Assembly: GCF_000717245.1 (NCBI RefSeq)
Contig: NZ_JNYQ01000004.1
Location: forward strand, 1,210,432 to 1,274,431
Reading direction: 5' to 3'
Length of the DNA: 64,000 nt
Origin: Kitasatospora papulosa
Lineage (GTDB): Bacteria > Actinomycetota > Actinomycetes > Streptomycetales > Streptomycetaceae
The translations under genes were made by a program, and so were the position numbers. Within the stretch, counting starts at the first letter, position 1, and the number at the start of each line of letters is the position of its first letter. A model generated the notes under the pieces. That model worked only from the letters and a program-made list of their open reading frames with translations, did no database searches and had not been told where the DNA came from. Below, piece by piece: positions 8,293 through 16,860 of this stretch.

Positions 8293-9096
8293 ATGAGTTC
8301 ACTGCTGCTTCTGACGAATGCCCTTCAACCGTCGACGGAGGTGCTCCCCGCCCTCGGCCTTCTGCTGCACAGCGTGCGGGTCGCCCCCGCCGAGGGACCC
8401 GCTCTCGTCGACACCCCGGGTGCCGACGTCATTCTCATCGACGGGCGCCGGGACCTTCCCCAGGTGCGCTCGCTCTGTCAGCTGCTGCGGTCCACCGGAC
8501 CCGGCTGTCCGCTGATCCTCGTCGTGACGGAGGGCGGCCTCGCGGCCGTCACCGCCGACTGGGGCATCGACGACGTCCTACTGGACACCGCGGGCCCCGC
8601 GGAGGTCGAGGCCCGGCTGCGGCTGGCCACCGGCCGCCAGCAGATCACCACGGACGACTCCCCCATGGAGATCCGCAACGGCGACCTCTCGGTCGACGAG
8701 GCGACGTACAGCGCGAAGCTCAAGGGCCGGGTCCTCGACCTGACCTTCAAGGAGTTCGAGCTGCTCAAGTACCTCGCGCAGCACCCCGGCCGGGTCTTCA
8801 CCCGCGCCCAGCTGCTCCAGGAGGTCTGGGGCTACGACTACTTCGGCGGCACCCGCACGGTGGACGTCCACGTACGGCGGCTGCGCGCCAAGCTGGGACC
8901 CGAGCACGAGTCGCTGATCGGCACCGTGCGCAACGTCGGCTACCGCTTCGTCACCCCCGAGAAGGTGGACCGGGCGGCCGAGGAGGCCAAGGCCAGGGCG
9001 GCGTCGAAGCCCACGGACGATCTTGTCACCCGTTCGGAGCAGTCGGCGGACATCGAGGTCCCGGAAGAAGCCCCTGTGCGGCCTGCCAAGCGGTAG
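8293..9096 (+). CDS. glnR: GlnR, global nitrogen response regulator
   Basis: The 267-residue protein has an OmpR-type receiver domain (1-120) and a C-terminal winged helix (about 130-225; FKEFELLKYLAQHPGRVFTR, then TVDVHVRRLRAKLG). Length and sequence match Streptomyces GlnR, which activates or represses glnA, glnII, amtB, nirB and many nitrogen genes. The receiver is atypical: Asp50 is present (VILIDGRRD), but the acidic pocket and Lys are not canonical, and no kinase gene is adjacent, as expected for this orphan regulator. After the winged helix there is an acidic, Ala-rich tail. A GGTGGG ribosome site precedes the ATG. Confidence 0.95.
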   Translation: MSSLLLLTNALQPSTEVLPALGLLLHSVRVAPAEGPALVDTPGADVILIDGRRDLPQVRSLCQLLRSTGPGCPLILVVTEGGLAAVTADWGIDDVLLDTAGPAEVEARLRLATGRQQITTDDSPMEIRNGDLSVDEATYSAKLKGRVLDLTFKEFELLKYLAQHPGRVFTRAQLLQEVWGYDYFGGTRTVDVHVRRLRAKLGPEHESLIGTVRNVGYRFVTPEKVDRAAEEAKARAASKPTDDLVTRSEQSADIEVPEEAPVRPAKR

Positions 9097-9120
9097 GTCG
9101 ATCCGCGTAGACTGCCGCGC

Positions 9121-10164
9121 GTGGCCAAGGTGACGCGGGACGATGTGGCGAGACTGGCGGGGACCTCGACAGCGGTCGTCAGCTACGTCATCAACAACGG
9201 ACCCAGGCCGGTCGCCCCGGCCACGCGCGAGCGGGTGCTCGCCGCGATCAAGGAGCTGGGCTACCGGCCCGACCGGGTCGCCCAGGCGATGGCCTCGCGG
9301 CGCACCGACCTCATAGGGATGATCGTGCCGGACGCCCGGCAGCCGTTCTTCGCCGAGATGGCGCACGCGGTCGAACAGGCCGCCGCCGAGCGCGGGAAGA
9401 TGGTGCTCGTCGGCAACTCCGACTACCGCGACGAGCGCGAGGTCCACTACCTGCGGGCCTTCCTCGGCATGCGGGTCTCCGGGCTGATCCTGGTCAGCCA
9501 GGGCCCCAGCGAGCGGGCGGCCGCCGAGATAGAGGCATGGGACGCGCGCGTCGTCCTGCTCCACGAACGCCCCGAGGCGATCGACGACGTCGCGGTCGTC
9601 ACGGACGACATCGGCGGCGCCCAGCTCGCCACCCGCCACCTCCTGGAGCACGGCAACGCCTATGTGGCGTGTCTCGGCGGCATGGAGTCGACCCCGGTGG
9701 TCGGCGACCCCGTCGCCGACCACATCGAGGGCTGGCGCAGGGCGATGCAGGAGGCCGGGCTGCCGACGGAGGACCGGCTGTTCCACGCCCCCTACAACCG
9801 TTACGACGCCTACCAGGTGGCCCTGAAGCTGCTCTCCGGGCCCGACAGGCCCCCGGCGATCTTCTGCGCCACGGACGACCAGGCCATCGGGGTGCTGCGG
9901 GCCGCGCGCGAGCTGCGGATCGACGTGCCGGGCGAGCTCGCGGTCGCCGGCTTCGACGACGTGAAGGAGGCCGGGCTGACCGACCCGCCGCTGACGACGG
10001 TCTTCTCGGACCGTCCGGCGATGGCACGGGCAGCCGTGGACCTCGTCCTCGACGACTCGCTGCGGGTCTCGGGCTCGCGGCGGGAGCGGCTGAAGCAGTT
10101 CCCGTCCGCGCTGGTGGTGCGCCGGTCGTGCGGCTGCGGGGAACCGACCGTGACCACGCTGTAG
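9121..10164 (+). CDS. LacI-family transcriptional regulator
   Basis: The 347-residue protein has an N-terminal LacI helix-turn-helix (VTRDDVARLAGTSTAVVSYV) with the hinge region, followed by a periplasmic-binding-like sensor domain (LIGMIVPDARQPFFAEMAHA onward). The start is GTG at 9121, and TAGACT (9108-9113) ends seven bases upstream, so the transcript is probably leaderless. No sugar transport gene is adjacent, so the ligand cannot be inferred from context. The position next to glnR is conserved in my recollection of S. coelicolor. Confidence 0.88.
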   Translation: MAKVTRDDVARLAGTSTAVVSYVINNGPRPVAPATRERVLAAIKELGYRPDRVAQAMASRRTDLIGMIVPDARQPFFAEMAHAVEQAAAERGKMVLVGNSDYRDEREVHYLRAFLGMRVSGLILVSQGPSERAAAEIEAWDARVVLLHERPEAIDDVAVVTDDIGGAQLATRHLLEHGNAYVACLGGMESTPVVGDPVADHIEGWRRAMQEAGLPTEDRLFHAPYNRYDAYQVALKLLSGPDRPPAIFCATDDQAIGVLRAARELRIDVPGELAVAGFDDVKEAGLTDPPLTTVFSDRPAMARAAVDLVLDDSLRVSGSRRERLKQFPSALVVRRSCGCGEPTVTTL

Positions 10165-10208
10165 CGGGGCGCGTCCTTATATCGGGCATACACGGTTCTG
10201 CCGGGCTT

Positions 10209-10241
10209 CTCAGGACGTACTCAGGCTGCTCTCATGTTCGC
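10209..10241. promoter_or_regulatory. Three phased 11-bp direct repeats, likely response-regulator site
   Basis: CTCAGG, CTCAGG and CTCATG start at 10209, 10220 and 10231, exactly 11 bp apart, which is the spacing used by OmpR-family regulators. A TAGACA -10-like box follows at 10254-10259, which would place the third repeat over the -35 position, as in activated promoters. Confidence 0.6.
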
Positions 10242-10258
10242 TGGCCACTCTCGTAGAC

Positions 10259-11401
10259 ATGACCGACAGCCACCGCCCGAGCGGCGAGTACCCGATGTCC
10301 CCCTCCCACGACAACGGATCGCACGACAACGGATCGCGCGACAGCAACGCGTACGGCACCGGCTCGTACGGCGGCGGCTCCTACGGTGGTGGCGCGGCGG
10401 CCTACCCGCCGCCGCCCTCCTACGAGCCCGAGCGGCAGACCACCGAGGTGCCCGCCGGTGCCTACGCCTGGCCGGCACCCCAGCCCCTCCCGGCCGCGGA
10501 CACCCCCAAGCCCGAGCGCCGGGTCAAGCGGCCGTTGGCCCTGCTCGCGGCCGTGGCGATCGCCGCCGCGGCGGTCGGAGGCGGCACCGCCACCCTCATC
10601 GGGGAGCTCGCGGGCGGCAGCTCCGGCTCCAGCGGCGTCGTCAGCGGCACCACCGTCTCGCAGAGCAGCGCCGGCACCGTCTCCGGCGTGGCCGCGGCCG
10701 TGTCGCCGGCCATCGTCGAGATCAGCGCGACGTCCTCGTCCGGCGAGGCCACCGGCTCGGGTGTCGTCATCACGGCCGACGGCGAGATCGTCACCAACAA
10801 CCACGTCATCTCCGGCGCCTCCAAGATCGAGGTGGCCCTCAGCACCGGGAAGACGTACACCGCCGACGTCGTCGGCACCGACGCCGACAAGGACCTGGCG
10901 CTCATCAAGCTCCAGGGTGCGAGCGGGCTGAAGACGGCCTCGCTCGGCGACTCCTCCTCGGTGAAGGTCGGCGACCAGGTCGTGGCCATCGGCTCGCCCG
11001 AAGGACTCACCGGCACGGTCACCAGCGGCATCGTCTCCGCCCTGGACCGCGACGTCACGGTCGCCAAGGACGAGGACCAGAGCCAGGGCCAGCAGCAGCA
11101 ACAGGGCGGCCAGAACTGGCCGTTCGAGTTCGGCGGTCAGCAGTTCAACGGTGACACCGGTTCGTCCAAGACGACGTACAAGGCCCTGCAGACCGACGCC
11201 TCCCTCAACCCAGGCAACTCCGGCGGCGCGCTGATCAACATGAACGGCGAGATCATCGGCATCAACTCCGCCATGTACTCACCCAGTTCTGCCAGCACCT
11301 CGGGCAGCTCGGCAGCGGGCAGCGTGGGACTCGGCTTCGCCATCCCCGTCAACACCGTCAAGGCCGACCTGGACACCCTGCGCGCCGGCAACGGCTCCTG
11401 A
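10259..11401 (+). CDS. Membrane-anchored HtrA-like serine protease without a PDZ domain
   Basis: The 380-residue protein has a Gly/Ser/Tyr-rich cytoplasmic tail, one membrane helix at about 91-113, and an extracytoplasmic trypsin-like domain with His182 (TNNHVISG), Asp212 (DADKDLAL) and Ser321 (NPGNSGGAL). A Gln-rich insertion lies at about 272-300. HtrA proteins usually carry one or two C-terminal PDZ domains; this one stops right after the protease fold. It probably degrades misfolded secreted proteins. The two-component genes follow, and phased repeats lie upstream. If the box at 10254 is the true -10, the ATG at 10295 would be the better start. Confidence 0.88.
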   Translation: MTDSHRPSGEYPMSPSHDNGSHDNGSRDSNAYGTGSYGGGSYGGGAAAYPPPPSYEPERQTTEVPAGAYAWPAPQPLPAADTPKPERRVKRPLALLAAVAIAAAAVGGGTATLIGELAGGSSGSSGVVSGTTVSQSSAGTVSGVAAAVSPAIVEISATSSSGEATGSGVVITADGEIVTNNHVISGASKIEVALSTGKTYTADVVGTDADKDLALIKLQGASGLKTASLGDSSSVKVGDQVVAIGSPEGLTGTVTSGIVSALDRDVTVAKDEDQSQGQQQQQGGQNWPFEFGGQQFNGDTGSSKTTYKALQTDASLNPGNSGGALINMNGEIIGINSAMYSPSSASTSGSSAAGSVGLGFAIPVNTVKADLDTLRAGNGS

Positions 11402-11414
11402 CCAGGAGGTCTCC

Positions 11415-11597
11415 ATGAACCCCGACACCGCGAGCGTGGCCGCCGGCCCGTCCGCCCTGGCCCTCCCCCTCGCCCTGGCCGCCGAACTGGCCGCCGCGGC
11501 CCCCGCCGCCTCCGCTCCCCGCCCGCCCGAGATCCGCGGCGGCAACGGCCGCGGGCGACGTGCCGCGCGACGTCGTGCGGCGGCCGTGCGAGGCTGA
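11415..11597 (+). CDS. Candidate small protein between protease and response regulator
   Basis: This 60-codon ORF has AGGAGG five bases before its ATG, a far better ribosome site than most genes here. It encodes a short tail, an Ala/Leu-rich hydrophobic stretch (about residues 12-33) and a very Arg-rich C-terminus (GRGRRAARRRAAAVRG). It could be a small membrane protein with a positive cytoplasmic tail that helps the adjacent kinase or protease. Its codon pattern in GC-rich DNA proves little, so a non-coding origin remains possible. Confidence 0.4.
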   Translation: MNPDTASVAAGPSALALPLALAAELAAAAPAASAPRPPEIRGGNGRGRRAARRRAAAVRG

Positions 11598-11643
11598 GGA
11601 CCGAGCCCCACCACCCGGCACGAAGGAAGAGGACGAAGAAGCG

Positions 11644-12375
11644 ATGAGCCCCGCCGAAGACGATCCGCAGCGTGTCCTGATCGTCGACGACGAGCCCGCC
11701 GTGCGCGAGGCCCTGCAGCGCAGTCTCGCCTTCGAGGGGTACGGGACGGAGGTGGCCGTGGACGGCTACGACGCCCTCGCCAAGGCCGAGTCGTACGCAC
11801 CCGACCTGATCGTCCTGGACATCCAGATGCCCCGCATGGACGGCCTGACCGCCGCCCGGCGCATCCGGTCCACGGGGTCGACCACGCCCATCCTGATGCT
11901 CACCGCCCGCGACACGGTCGGGGACCGGGTCACCGGCCTCGACGCCGGTGCCGACGACTACCTGGTCAAGCCCTTCGAGCTGGACGAGCTCTTCGCCCGT
12001 ATCCGCGCGCTGCTGCGCCGCAGCTCCTACGCGGCCGCACAGGGCGGGGACGTCCCCGACGACGACGTCCTTTCCTTCGCCGACCTCCGCATGGACCTGA
12101 ACACCCGGGAGGTCACCCGCGGGGCACGCCGGGTGGAACTCACCCGCACCGAGTTCACCCTCCTGGAGATGTTCCTGGCCCACCCCCGCCAGGTGCTGAC
12201 CCGTGAGCAGATCCTCAAGGCCGTCTGGGGCTTCGACTTCGAACCCAGCTCCAACTCCCTGGACGTGTACGTGATGTACCTGCGCCGCAAGACGGAGGCG
12301 GGCGGCGAGCCGCGCCTCGTGCACACCGTGCGAGGTGTCGGGTACGCCCTGCGCTCCGGCGGAGGTGACGGGTGA
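11644..12375 (+). CDS. cssR: OmpR-family response regulator of secretion-stress type
   Basis: The 243-residue protein has a receiver domain (acid pair DD near residue 15, phospho-acceptor Asp59 in VLDIQMPRMDG, Lys in LVKPFE) and a C-terminal winged helix (LTRTEFTLLEMFLAHPRQVL). The stop overlaps the kinase start as GTGA. The position directly after an HtrA-type protease matches what I recall of the CssRS secretion-stress system of S. coelicolor and S. lividans (SCO4156/4155); the symbol rests on that synteny. It may bind the 11-bp repeats at 10209-10241. ATG 11644 follows a purine-rich ribosome site. Confidence 0.85.
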   Translation: MSPAEDDPQRVLIVDDEPAVREALQRSLAFEGYGTEVAVDGYDALAKAESYAPDLIVLDIQMPRMDGLTAARRIRSTGSTTPILMLTARDTVGDRVTGLDAGADDYLVKPFELDELFARIRALLRRSSYAAAQGGDVPDDDVLSFADLRMDLNTREVTRGARRVELTRTEFTLLEMFLAHPRQVLTREQILKAVWGFDFEPSSNSLDVYVMYLRRKTEAGGEPRLVHTVRGVGYALRSGGGDG

Positions 12376-13787
12376 CCGGCCTCCCCCGCCGGCTCCGCGC
12401 CCTCCCGCTCCGCTCCCGGCTCGCCCTGCTGGTCGCCGCCGCGGTGGCGGCGGCGGTGGCGGCGGTGGCGGCGGCCTGCTGGTTCGTGACCCGGGAGCAG
12501 CTGGAGCACCAGCTGGACGAGTCGCTGCGCGGCTCGAAGGTGGACCAGCCCTACCTGGCGAACCTGTACACGTACTGCAACGGCGGCAACTCGCTGCCAC
12601 CCCGGCCCTTCACCGGTGTGACGGTCCAGCTCATCGACTCCCAGGGCACGGTCTGCATCGCCCCGGGAACGTCGAAACTGCCGGTCGGCGACGAGGACCT
12701 GGAGGTGGCCAAGCGGCAGCGGACCTACGCCCTGCACTCGGTGACGGCCGAGGGCGGCGAGGACATGCGGGTCTACACCTCCCAGCTGGATGTCCGGGGC
12801 CCAGGATCGGACACCGGAAACCTCGCGGTCTCCATCGCCCGCCCCATGAGCGAGGTCACCGAACCGCTCTCCACCCTCGCGTGGGTCCTCGTCCTCGTCG
12901 CGGGCATCGGCGTCGTCGGCGCCGGCGCGGCCGGTCTGTGGATCGCCCGTACCGGCCTGCGCCCCGTCGACGACCTCGCGCGCGCCGTCGAGCACGTGGC
13001 CGAGACCGAGGACCTGACCGTCCGGATCCCCGCGGAGGGCGAGGACGAGATCGCCCGGCTCTCGCGCTCGTTCAACGCCATGACCAGCTCACTGGCCACG
13101 TCCCGCGACCGTCAGTCGCAGCTCATCGCCGATGCCGGCCACGAGCTGCGCACCCCGCTCACCTCGCTCCGTACGAACATCGAGCTGCTCGCCCGCAGCG
13201 ACGACACGGGCCGTGCCATCCCGCCCGAGGACCGCAAGGCCCTGATGTCCTCGGTCAAGGCCCAGATGACCGAGCTGGCCGCCCTGATCGGCGACCTCCA
13301 GGAGCTCTCCCGCCCCGACGCCGCCCAGCCCGGTCCCCTCCAGGTCGTCGCGCTGCACGACATCACCCGGACCGCGCTGCAGCGCGCCAGGCTGCGCGGC
13401 CCGGAGCTGACCATCACCGCCGAGCTGGCCCCCTGGTACGTACGCGCCGAACCCGCCGCACTGGAGCGGGCGGTCGTCAACGTGCTCGACAACGCGGTGA
13501 AGTTCAGCCCCGCGGGCGGCACGATCGAGGTCGTCCTGCACCGTGGTGAGCTGACCGTGCGGGACCACGGGCCCGGCATCCCCGCCGAAGAGCTCCCGCA
13601 CGTCTTCGACCGCTTCTGGCGCTCCCCGTCCGCCCGCCAGCTGCCCGGCTCGGGCCTCGGCCTCTCCATCGTGGCCCGTACGGTCCAGCAGGCGGGCGGC
13701 GAGATCGCGCTGACCCCGGCGGAGGGCGGCGGCACGGTGGCGGCGATCAGGCTGCCGGGGGCACCTCAGCCGCCGCCGGGGCTGTGA
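12372..13787 (+). CDS. cssS: Sensor histidine kinase of secretion-stress type
   Basis: The 471-residue protein has a first membrane helix at about 17-39, an extracytoplasmic sensor (about 40-167) with two cysteines, a second helix at about 168-192, a HAMP linker, a HisKA domain with phospho-accepting His257 (ADAGHELRTPL), and a HATPase domain (NVLDNAVKFSP, DHGPGIP, GSGLGLSIV). The GTG start overlaps the regulator's stop. It is probably one transcript with the response regulator. The stop is only 7 bp from the convergent phospholipase stop, and no terminator hairpin is visible between them. Confidence 0.88.
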   Translation: MTGLPRRLRALPLRSRLALLVAAAVAAAVAAVAAACWFVTREQLEHQLDESLRGSKVDQPYLANLYTYCNGGNSLPPRPFTGVTVQLIDSQGTVCIAPGTSKLPVGDEDLEVAKRQRTYALHSVTAEGGEDMRVYTSQLDVRGPGSDTGNLAVSIARPMSEVTEPLSTLAWVLVLVAGIGVVGAGAAGLWIARTGLRPVDDLARAVEHVAETEDLTVRIPAEGEDEIARLSRSFNAMTSSLATSRDRQSQLIADAGHELRTPLTSLRTNIELLARSDDTGRAIPPEDRKALMSSVKAQMTELAALIGDLQELSRPDAAQPGPLQVVALHDITRTALQRARLRGPELTITAELAPWYVRAEPAALERAVVNVLDNAVKFSPAGGTIEVVLHRGELTVRDHGPGIPAEELPHVFDRFWRSPSARQLPGSGLGLSIVARTVQQAGGEIALTPAEGGGTVAAIRLPGAPQPPPGL

Positions 13788-13794
13788 GCGGACC

Positions 13795-14682
13795 TCAGGA
13801 CCCCGGGTTGTGCCGGATCAGCGACTCCACCAGCCCGGTCCGGGTGGCGGGGAAGTCCAGCGGGACGATCCCGAGGCCGGTCCAGCCCGAGGCTTCCGAT
13901 CCGTCGAGGAACGAGTGCACCTGCGGGTTGAGCCGGTCCGAGTTCGAGCGCGGGGGCAGCAGGGCCGCGGTGCTCACGTAGTTCATGAAGAACTTGCCGG
14001 GCTGCTGCGCCGCCTTGCGGAACTGCGCCTCGATCTTCGGGTACTTGCCGAAGGGCTCGGCCATGTAGTCGTCCTGGATGTCGAAGAGCGCCGGGTCGGC
14101 GTACCGGACCCCGGGCAGGCCGCCGTTGTCGGCGAGGACGACGACCTTGCCGCGGGCACCGCCGAGGTCCGGAAGGGTGGAGTCGAGGCGCAGGAGCGGA
14201 CGCCAGCCCTTGTCGTCGAGATAGATGTCGAAGATCCGCCGGAACGCGGCGTCGCTCTCCTGGGAGTACTCCTGCTTGACGCGCATCAGCACGGTCTCCG
14301 AAGGGTGCCTGGCCAGGAAGTCCCGGCAGGCACCCAGCACGTCGTCGAAATTCAGGTGCTGGTAGTAGGCCCCGTGGTGGATCGCGTACGCGTCGCCGCT
14401 GATCCGGCACCGGATGTCGAGGAACCGTATGCCGCTGTCCAGTTGCTGGGCCACCGTCGTGTTCTGGCAGGCCGTCCAGGGGCCGCCGTGGCGCGCACCG
14501 GCGTTGTGCGTCCCCGGGATCGTGAGGCGTCGCAGCGGGGTGGAGTCGGCTATGCCGCCCATCCAGTCCTGGGTGCCGAGCGCGCGGGAGGCGGCCGCGG
14601 ACGTCCCGCCGAGGAGGACTCCTGCGGTGACTGCGAGCGAGCCGGTGAGGAAGCTCCGGCGGGTGGCGGTGTACGGGCTCAT
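13795..14682 (-). CDS. Secreted PI-specific phospholipase C-like protein (Tat substrate)
   Basis: The 295-residue protein starts with a twin-arginine signal (TRRSFLTG, then a hydrophobic stretch to about residue 33). The mature part is a PI-PLC X-type barrel with the first catalytic His in IPGTHNAGARHGG and the second in AIHHGAYYQHL. The family cleaves phosphatidylinositol or its glycans with acid-base His catalysis and no metal. I chose ATG 14682 because the Tat signal starts there; the 43 upstream codons look non-coding. It is a single gene, convergent with the kinase. Confidence 0.88.
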   Translation of the reverse strand: MSPYTATRRSFLTGSLAVTAGVLLGGTSAAASRALGTQDWMGGIADSTPLRRLTIPGTHNAGARHGGPWTACQNTTVAQQLDSGIRFLDIRCRISGDAYAIHHGAYYQHLNFDDVLGACRDFLARHPSETVLMRVKQEYSQESDAAFRRIFDIYLDDKGWRPLLRLDSTLPDLGGARGKVVVLADNGGLPGVRYADPALFDIQDDYMAEPFGKYPKIEAQFRKAAQQPGKFFMNYVSTAALLPPRSNSDRLNPQVHSFLDGSEASGWTGLGIVPLDFPATRTGLVESLIRHNPGS

Positions 14683-14796
14683 GGGGGTGTGCCTCCGGGG
14701 GCCGTGGGGGCTCGAATTATGTCGGGCACACCTCAATGACGGAACAGGGTCGTCCCGCCACCGACGCCCGCGTGGCCGGAACCCGTCGACCACAAG

Positions 14797-14831
14797 CCGA
14801 TGGTCCGCCACGTGGCGTGGCGGACCATCGG
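14797..14831 (-). terminator. Perfect 15-bp hairpin terminator of the 5'-nucleotidase gene
   Basis: CCGATGGTCCGCCAC (14797-14811) pairs exactly with 14817-14831 across a 5-base loop, 45 bp after the stop. Confidence 0.88.
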
Positions 14832-14876
14832 TCTCCGGGCCGGACGGGAGCAGCGAGACGCTCCCGTGTGACGGCG

Positions 14877-16679
14877 TTACTGCACGATCGTGATCCGGTC
14901 CGTGGCCGGCGGGGCCAGCGGTGCGGAAGCCGTCGAGTGGGCCGCCAGGTAGGCGTTGAACAGGTCCAGGTCGGACGCGCCGACCAGCTTGTTCGTGCCC
15001 TGGCCGAGGGCCGCGAAGCCGTCGCCGCCACCCGCGAGGAACTCGTTCATCGCGACGCGGTACGACTTCGCCGGGTCGATCGCCTCACCGTTCAGACGGA
15101 TCGTGTCCGCGACCACCCGTGCGGCGCCCGACTTGTTCATGTCCAGCGTGTAGGTGAGGCCCTTCGAGACCTGGAGGATCTTCGGCGACGCCTCGTTCGA
15201 GCCGCTGACCTGCTGCTGGAGAGCGGCGACCAGCTGGGCGCCGGTCAGGTCGACGACGTTCATCATGTTGGTGAACGGCTGGACCGTGAACGCCTCGCCG
15301 TAGGTCACCACCCCGTCGCCCTCACTGCCGGACGCCTTGAACACCAGGTCGGAGCGGATACCGCCCGGGTTCATGAACGCCACGACCGCGCCGCCCTTGT
15401 CCGCGGGGGCCAGACCCTCCAGCTGGGCGTCGGCGATCAGGTTGCCGAGCGGCTTCTCGGGGGCCGTGGAGCCGCGGCCGTTGATGTCGGCGGAGATGTA
15501 GCCCTGCGGCCGGTTCGCGATGGGGGCGGCGAGCGTGTTCCAGCGGGCGATCAGCGCCGTCATGTCCGTGGCCTTGGCCTGGTCACGGCTGACGATGTGG
15601 TTGGCCGACTCCACCGACGTGCGCACGATGTCCTTGGTGCGGCGGTCGTAGGTGAGGGTCGTGTCCGTGTAGAGCTTGCCGAACGACGAGGCCGAGGTGA
15701 CCATGCGCGGCTTGCCGGAGGGGTCCGGGACCGTGCAGACGTACGCCTGGTGGGTGTGGCCCGTGACCAGGGCGTCGACCTTCGGCGTGATGCCCTTCGC
15801 GATGTCGACGATCGGACCGGAGATGCCGTCACCGGCGCCCGGGCTGTCGCAGTCGTAGTTGTACGAGGAGGAGGCCGGGGCCCCGCCCTCGTGGATCAGC
15901 GCGACGATGGACTTGACGCCCTGGCGGTCCAGCTCCTTGGCGTACTTGTTGACCGTCTCGATCTCGTCGTGGAACTTCAGGCCCTTGACGCCGTTGGCCG
16001 TGACGATGTTCGGCGTGCCCTCCAGGGTCACCCCGATGAAGCCGATCTTGACGCCGTTCTTCTTCCAGACCGTGTACGGCTTGAGGATCGGCTTGCCGGT
16101 CTTCTCGCTCGTCACGTTGGCCGCGAGGTACGGGAAGTCCGCGCCCTTGAACTTCTTGCCCTTCTCGTAGCAGCCCTCGACCGGGTGGCAGCCGCCGTTC
16201 TGCAGACGGCCCAGCTCGGTGGCCCCCTCGTCGAACTCGTGGTTGCCCACGGCCGTCACGTCGAGGTCGAGCCCGTTGAGCGCCTCGATGGTGGGCTCGT
16301 CGTGGAACAGCCCCGAGAGCAGCGGGCTCGCGCCCACCATGTCGCCGCCGGCCGCCGTGACGGAGTACGGGTGCCCCTTGCGCGCGGTGCGCAGCGAGGT
16401 GGCGAGGTACTCGACGCCGCCGGCCGGAACCGACTTCACCGTGCCGTCGGCCTGCGTCTCGCTGACCGACCCGGCGGAGCCGGCCGGCGGCTCCAGGTTG
16501 CCGTGCAGGTCGTTGAAGGACAGCAGCTGCACGTCGACGGTGCGGGACGGGTGGTGGCCGTGGCCCTTGTCATGGGCGCCGGCCGGCATCGCGGCGACGA
16601 GCGCGCCGACGGTGACGAGCCCGGCGGTGGCGGCGAGCACCCGCCGGGGCACACGGTTCTTCTGCGGAGTCGCTGACAT
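14877..16679 (-). CDS. Secreted 5'-nucleotidase / UshA-family metallophosphatase
   Basis: The 600-residue protein has a signal peptide (about 1-35, ending near GAHDKGHG), a metallophosphoesterase domain with metal ligands in NDLHGN, GDMVGAS, GNHEFDEG and TGHTHQAY, and a C-terminal 5'-nucleotidase domain (about 370-570). It should hydrolyse extracellular nucleotides to nucleosides and phosphate. Such a role fits the phosphate genes 5-10 kb away and the secreted adenosine deaminase at 42844. The upstream 181 bp contain a TTGACT hexamer, but I see no clear pair of PHO-box repeats. Confidence 0.92.
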   Translation of the reverse strand: MSATPQKNRVPRRVLAATAGLVTVGALVAAMPAGAHDKGHGHHPSRTVDVQLLSFNDLHGNLEPPAGSAGSVSETQADGTVKSVPAGGVEYLATSLRTARKGHPYSVTAAGGDMVGASPLLSGLFHDEPTIEALNGLDLDVTAVGNHEFDEGATELGRLQNGGCHPVEGCYEKGKKFKGADFPYLAANVTSEKTGKPILKPYTVWKKNGVKIGFIGVTLEGTPNIVTANGVKGLKFHDEIETVNKYAKELDRQGVKSIVALIHEGGAPASSSYNYDCDSPGAGDGISGPIVDIAKGITPKVDALVTGHTHQAYVCTVPDPSGKPRMVTSASSFGKLYTDTTLTYDRRTKDIVRTSVESANHIVSRDQAKATDMTALIARWNTLAAPIANRPQGYISADINGRGSTAPEKPLGNLIADAQLEGLAPADKGGAVVAFMNPGGIRSDLVFKASGSEGDGVVTYGEAFTVQPFTNMMNVVDLTGAQLVAALQQQVSGSNEASPKILQVSKGLTYTLDMNKSGAARVVADTIRLNGEAIDPAKSYRVAMNEFLAGGGDGFAALGQGTNKLVGASDLDLFNAYLAAHSTASAPLAPPATDRITIVQ

Positions 16680-16860
16680 CGGTCCCCTTGTGAGTGTCTG
16701 GATCCTGCGTGCGGCAGCCTAGAGTCAACGCGCGTAGCGCGACAGGTGTCCGGGGTTACGAACTGGTTGCTTCGTACTCGGAAACGGGCCGATCACCCGT
16801 AGGGCGCACATATGCCGGCAGAAACGTCACCGCAGTCATACATGACGTAATCATGCACGT

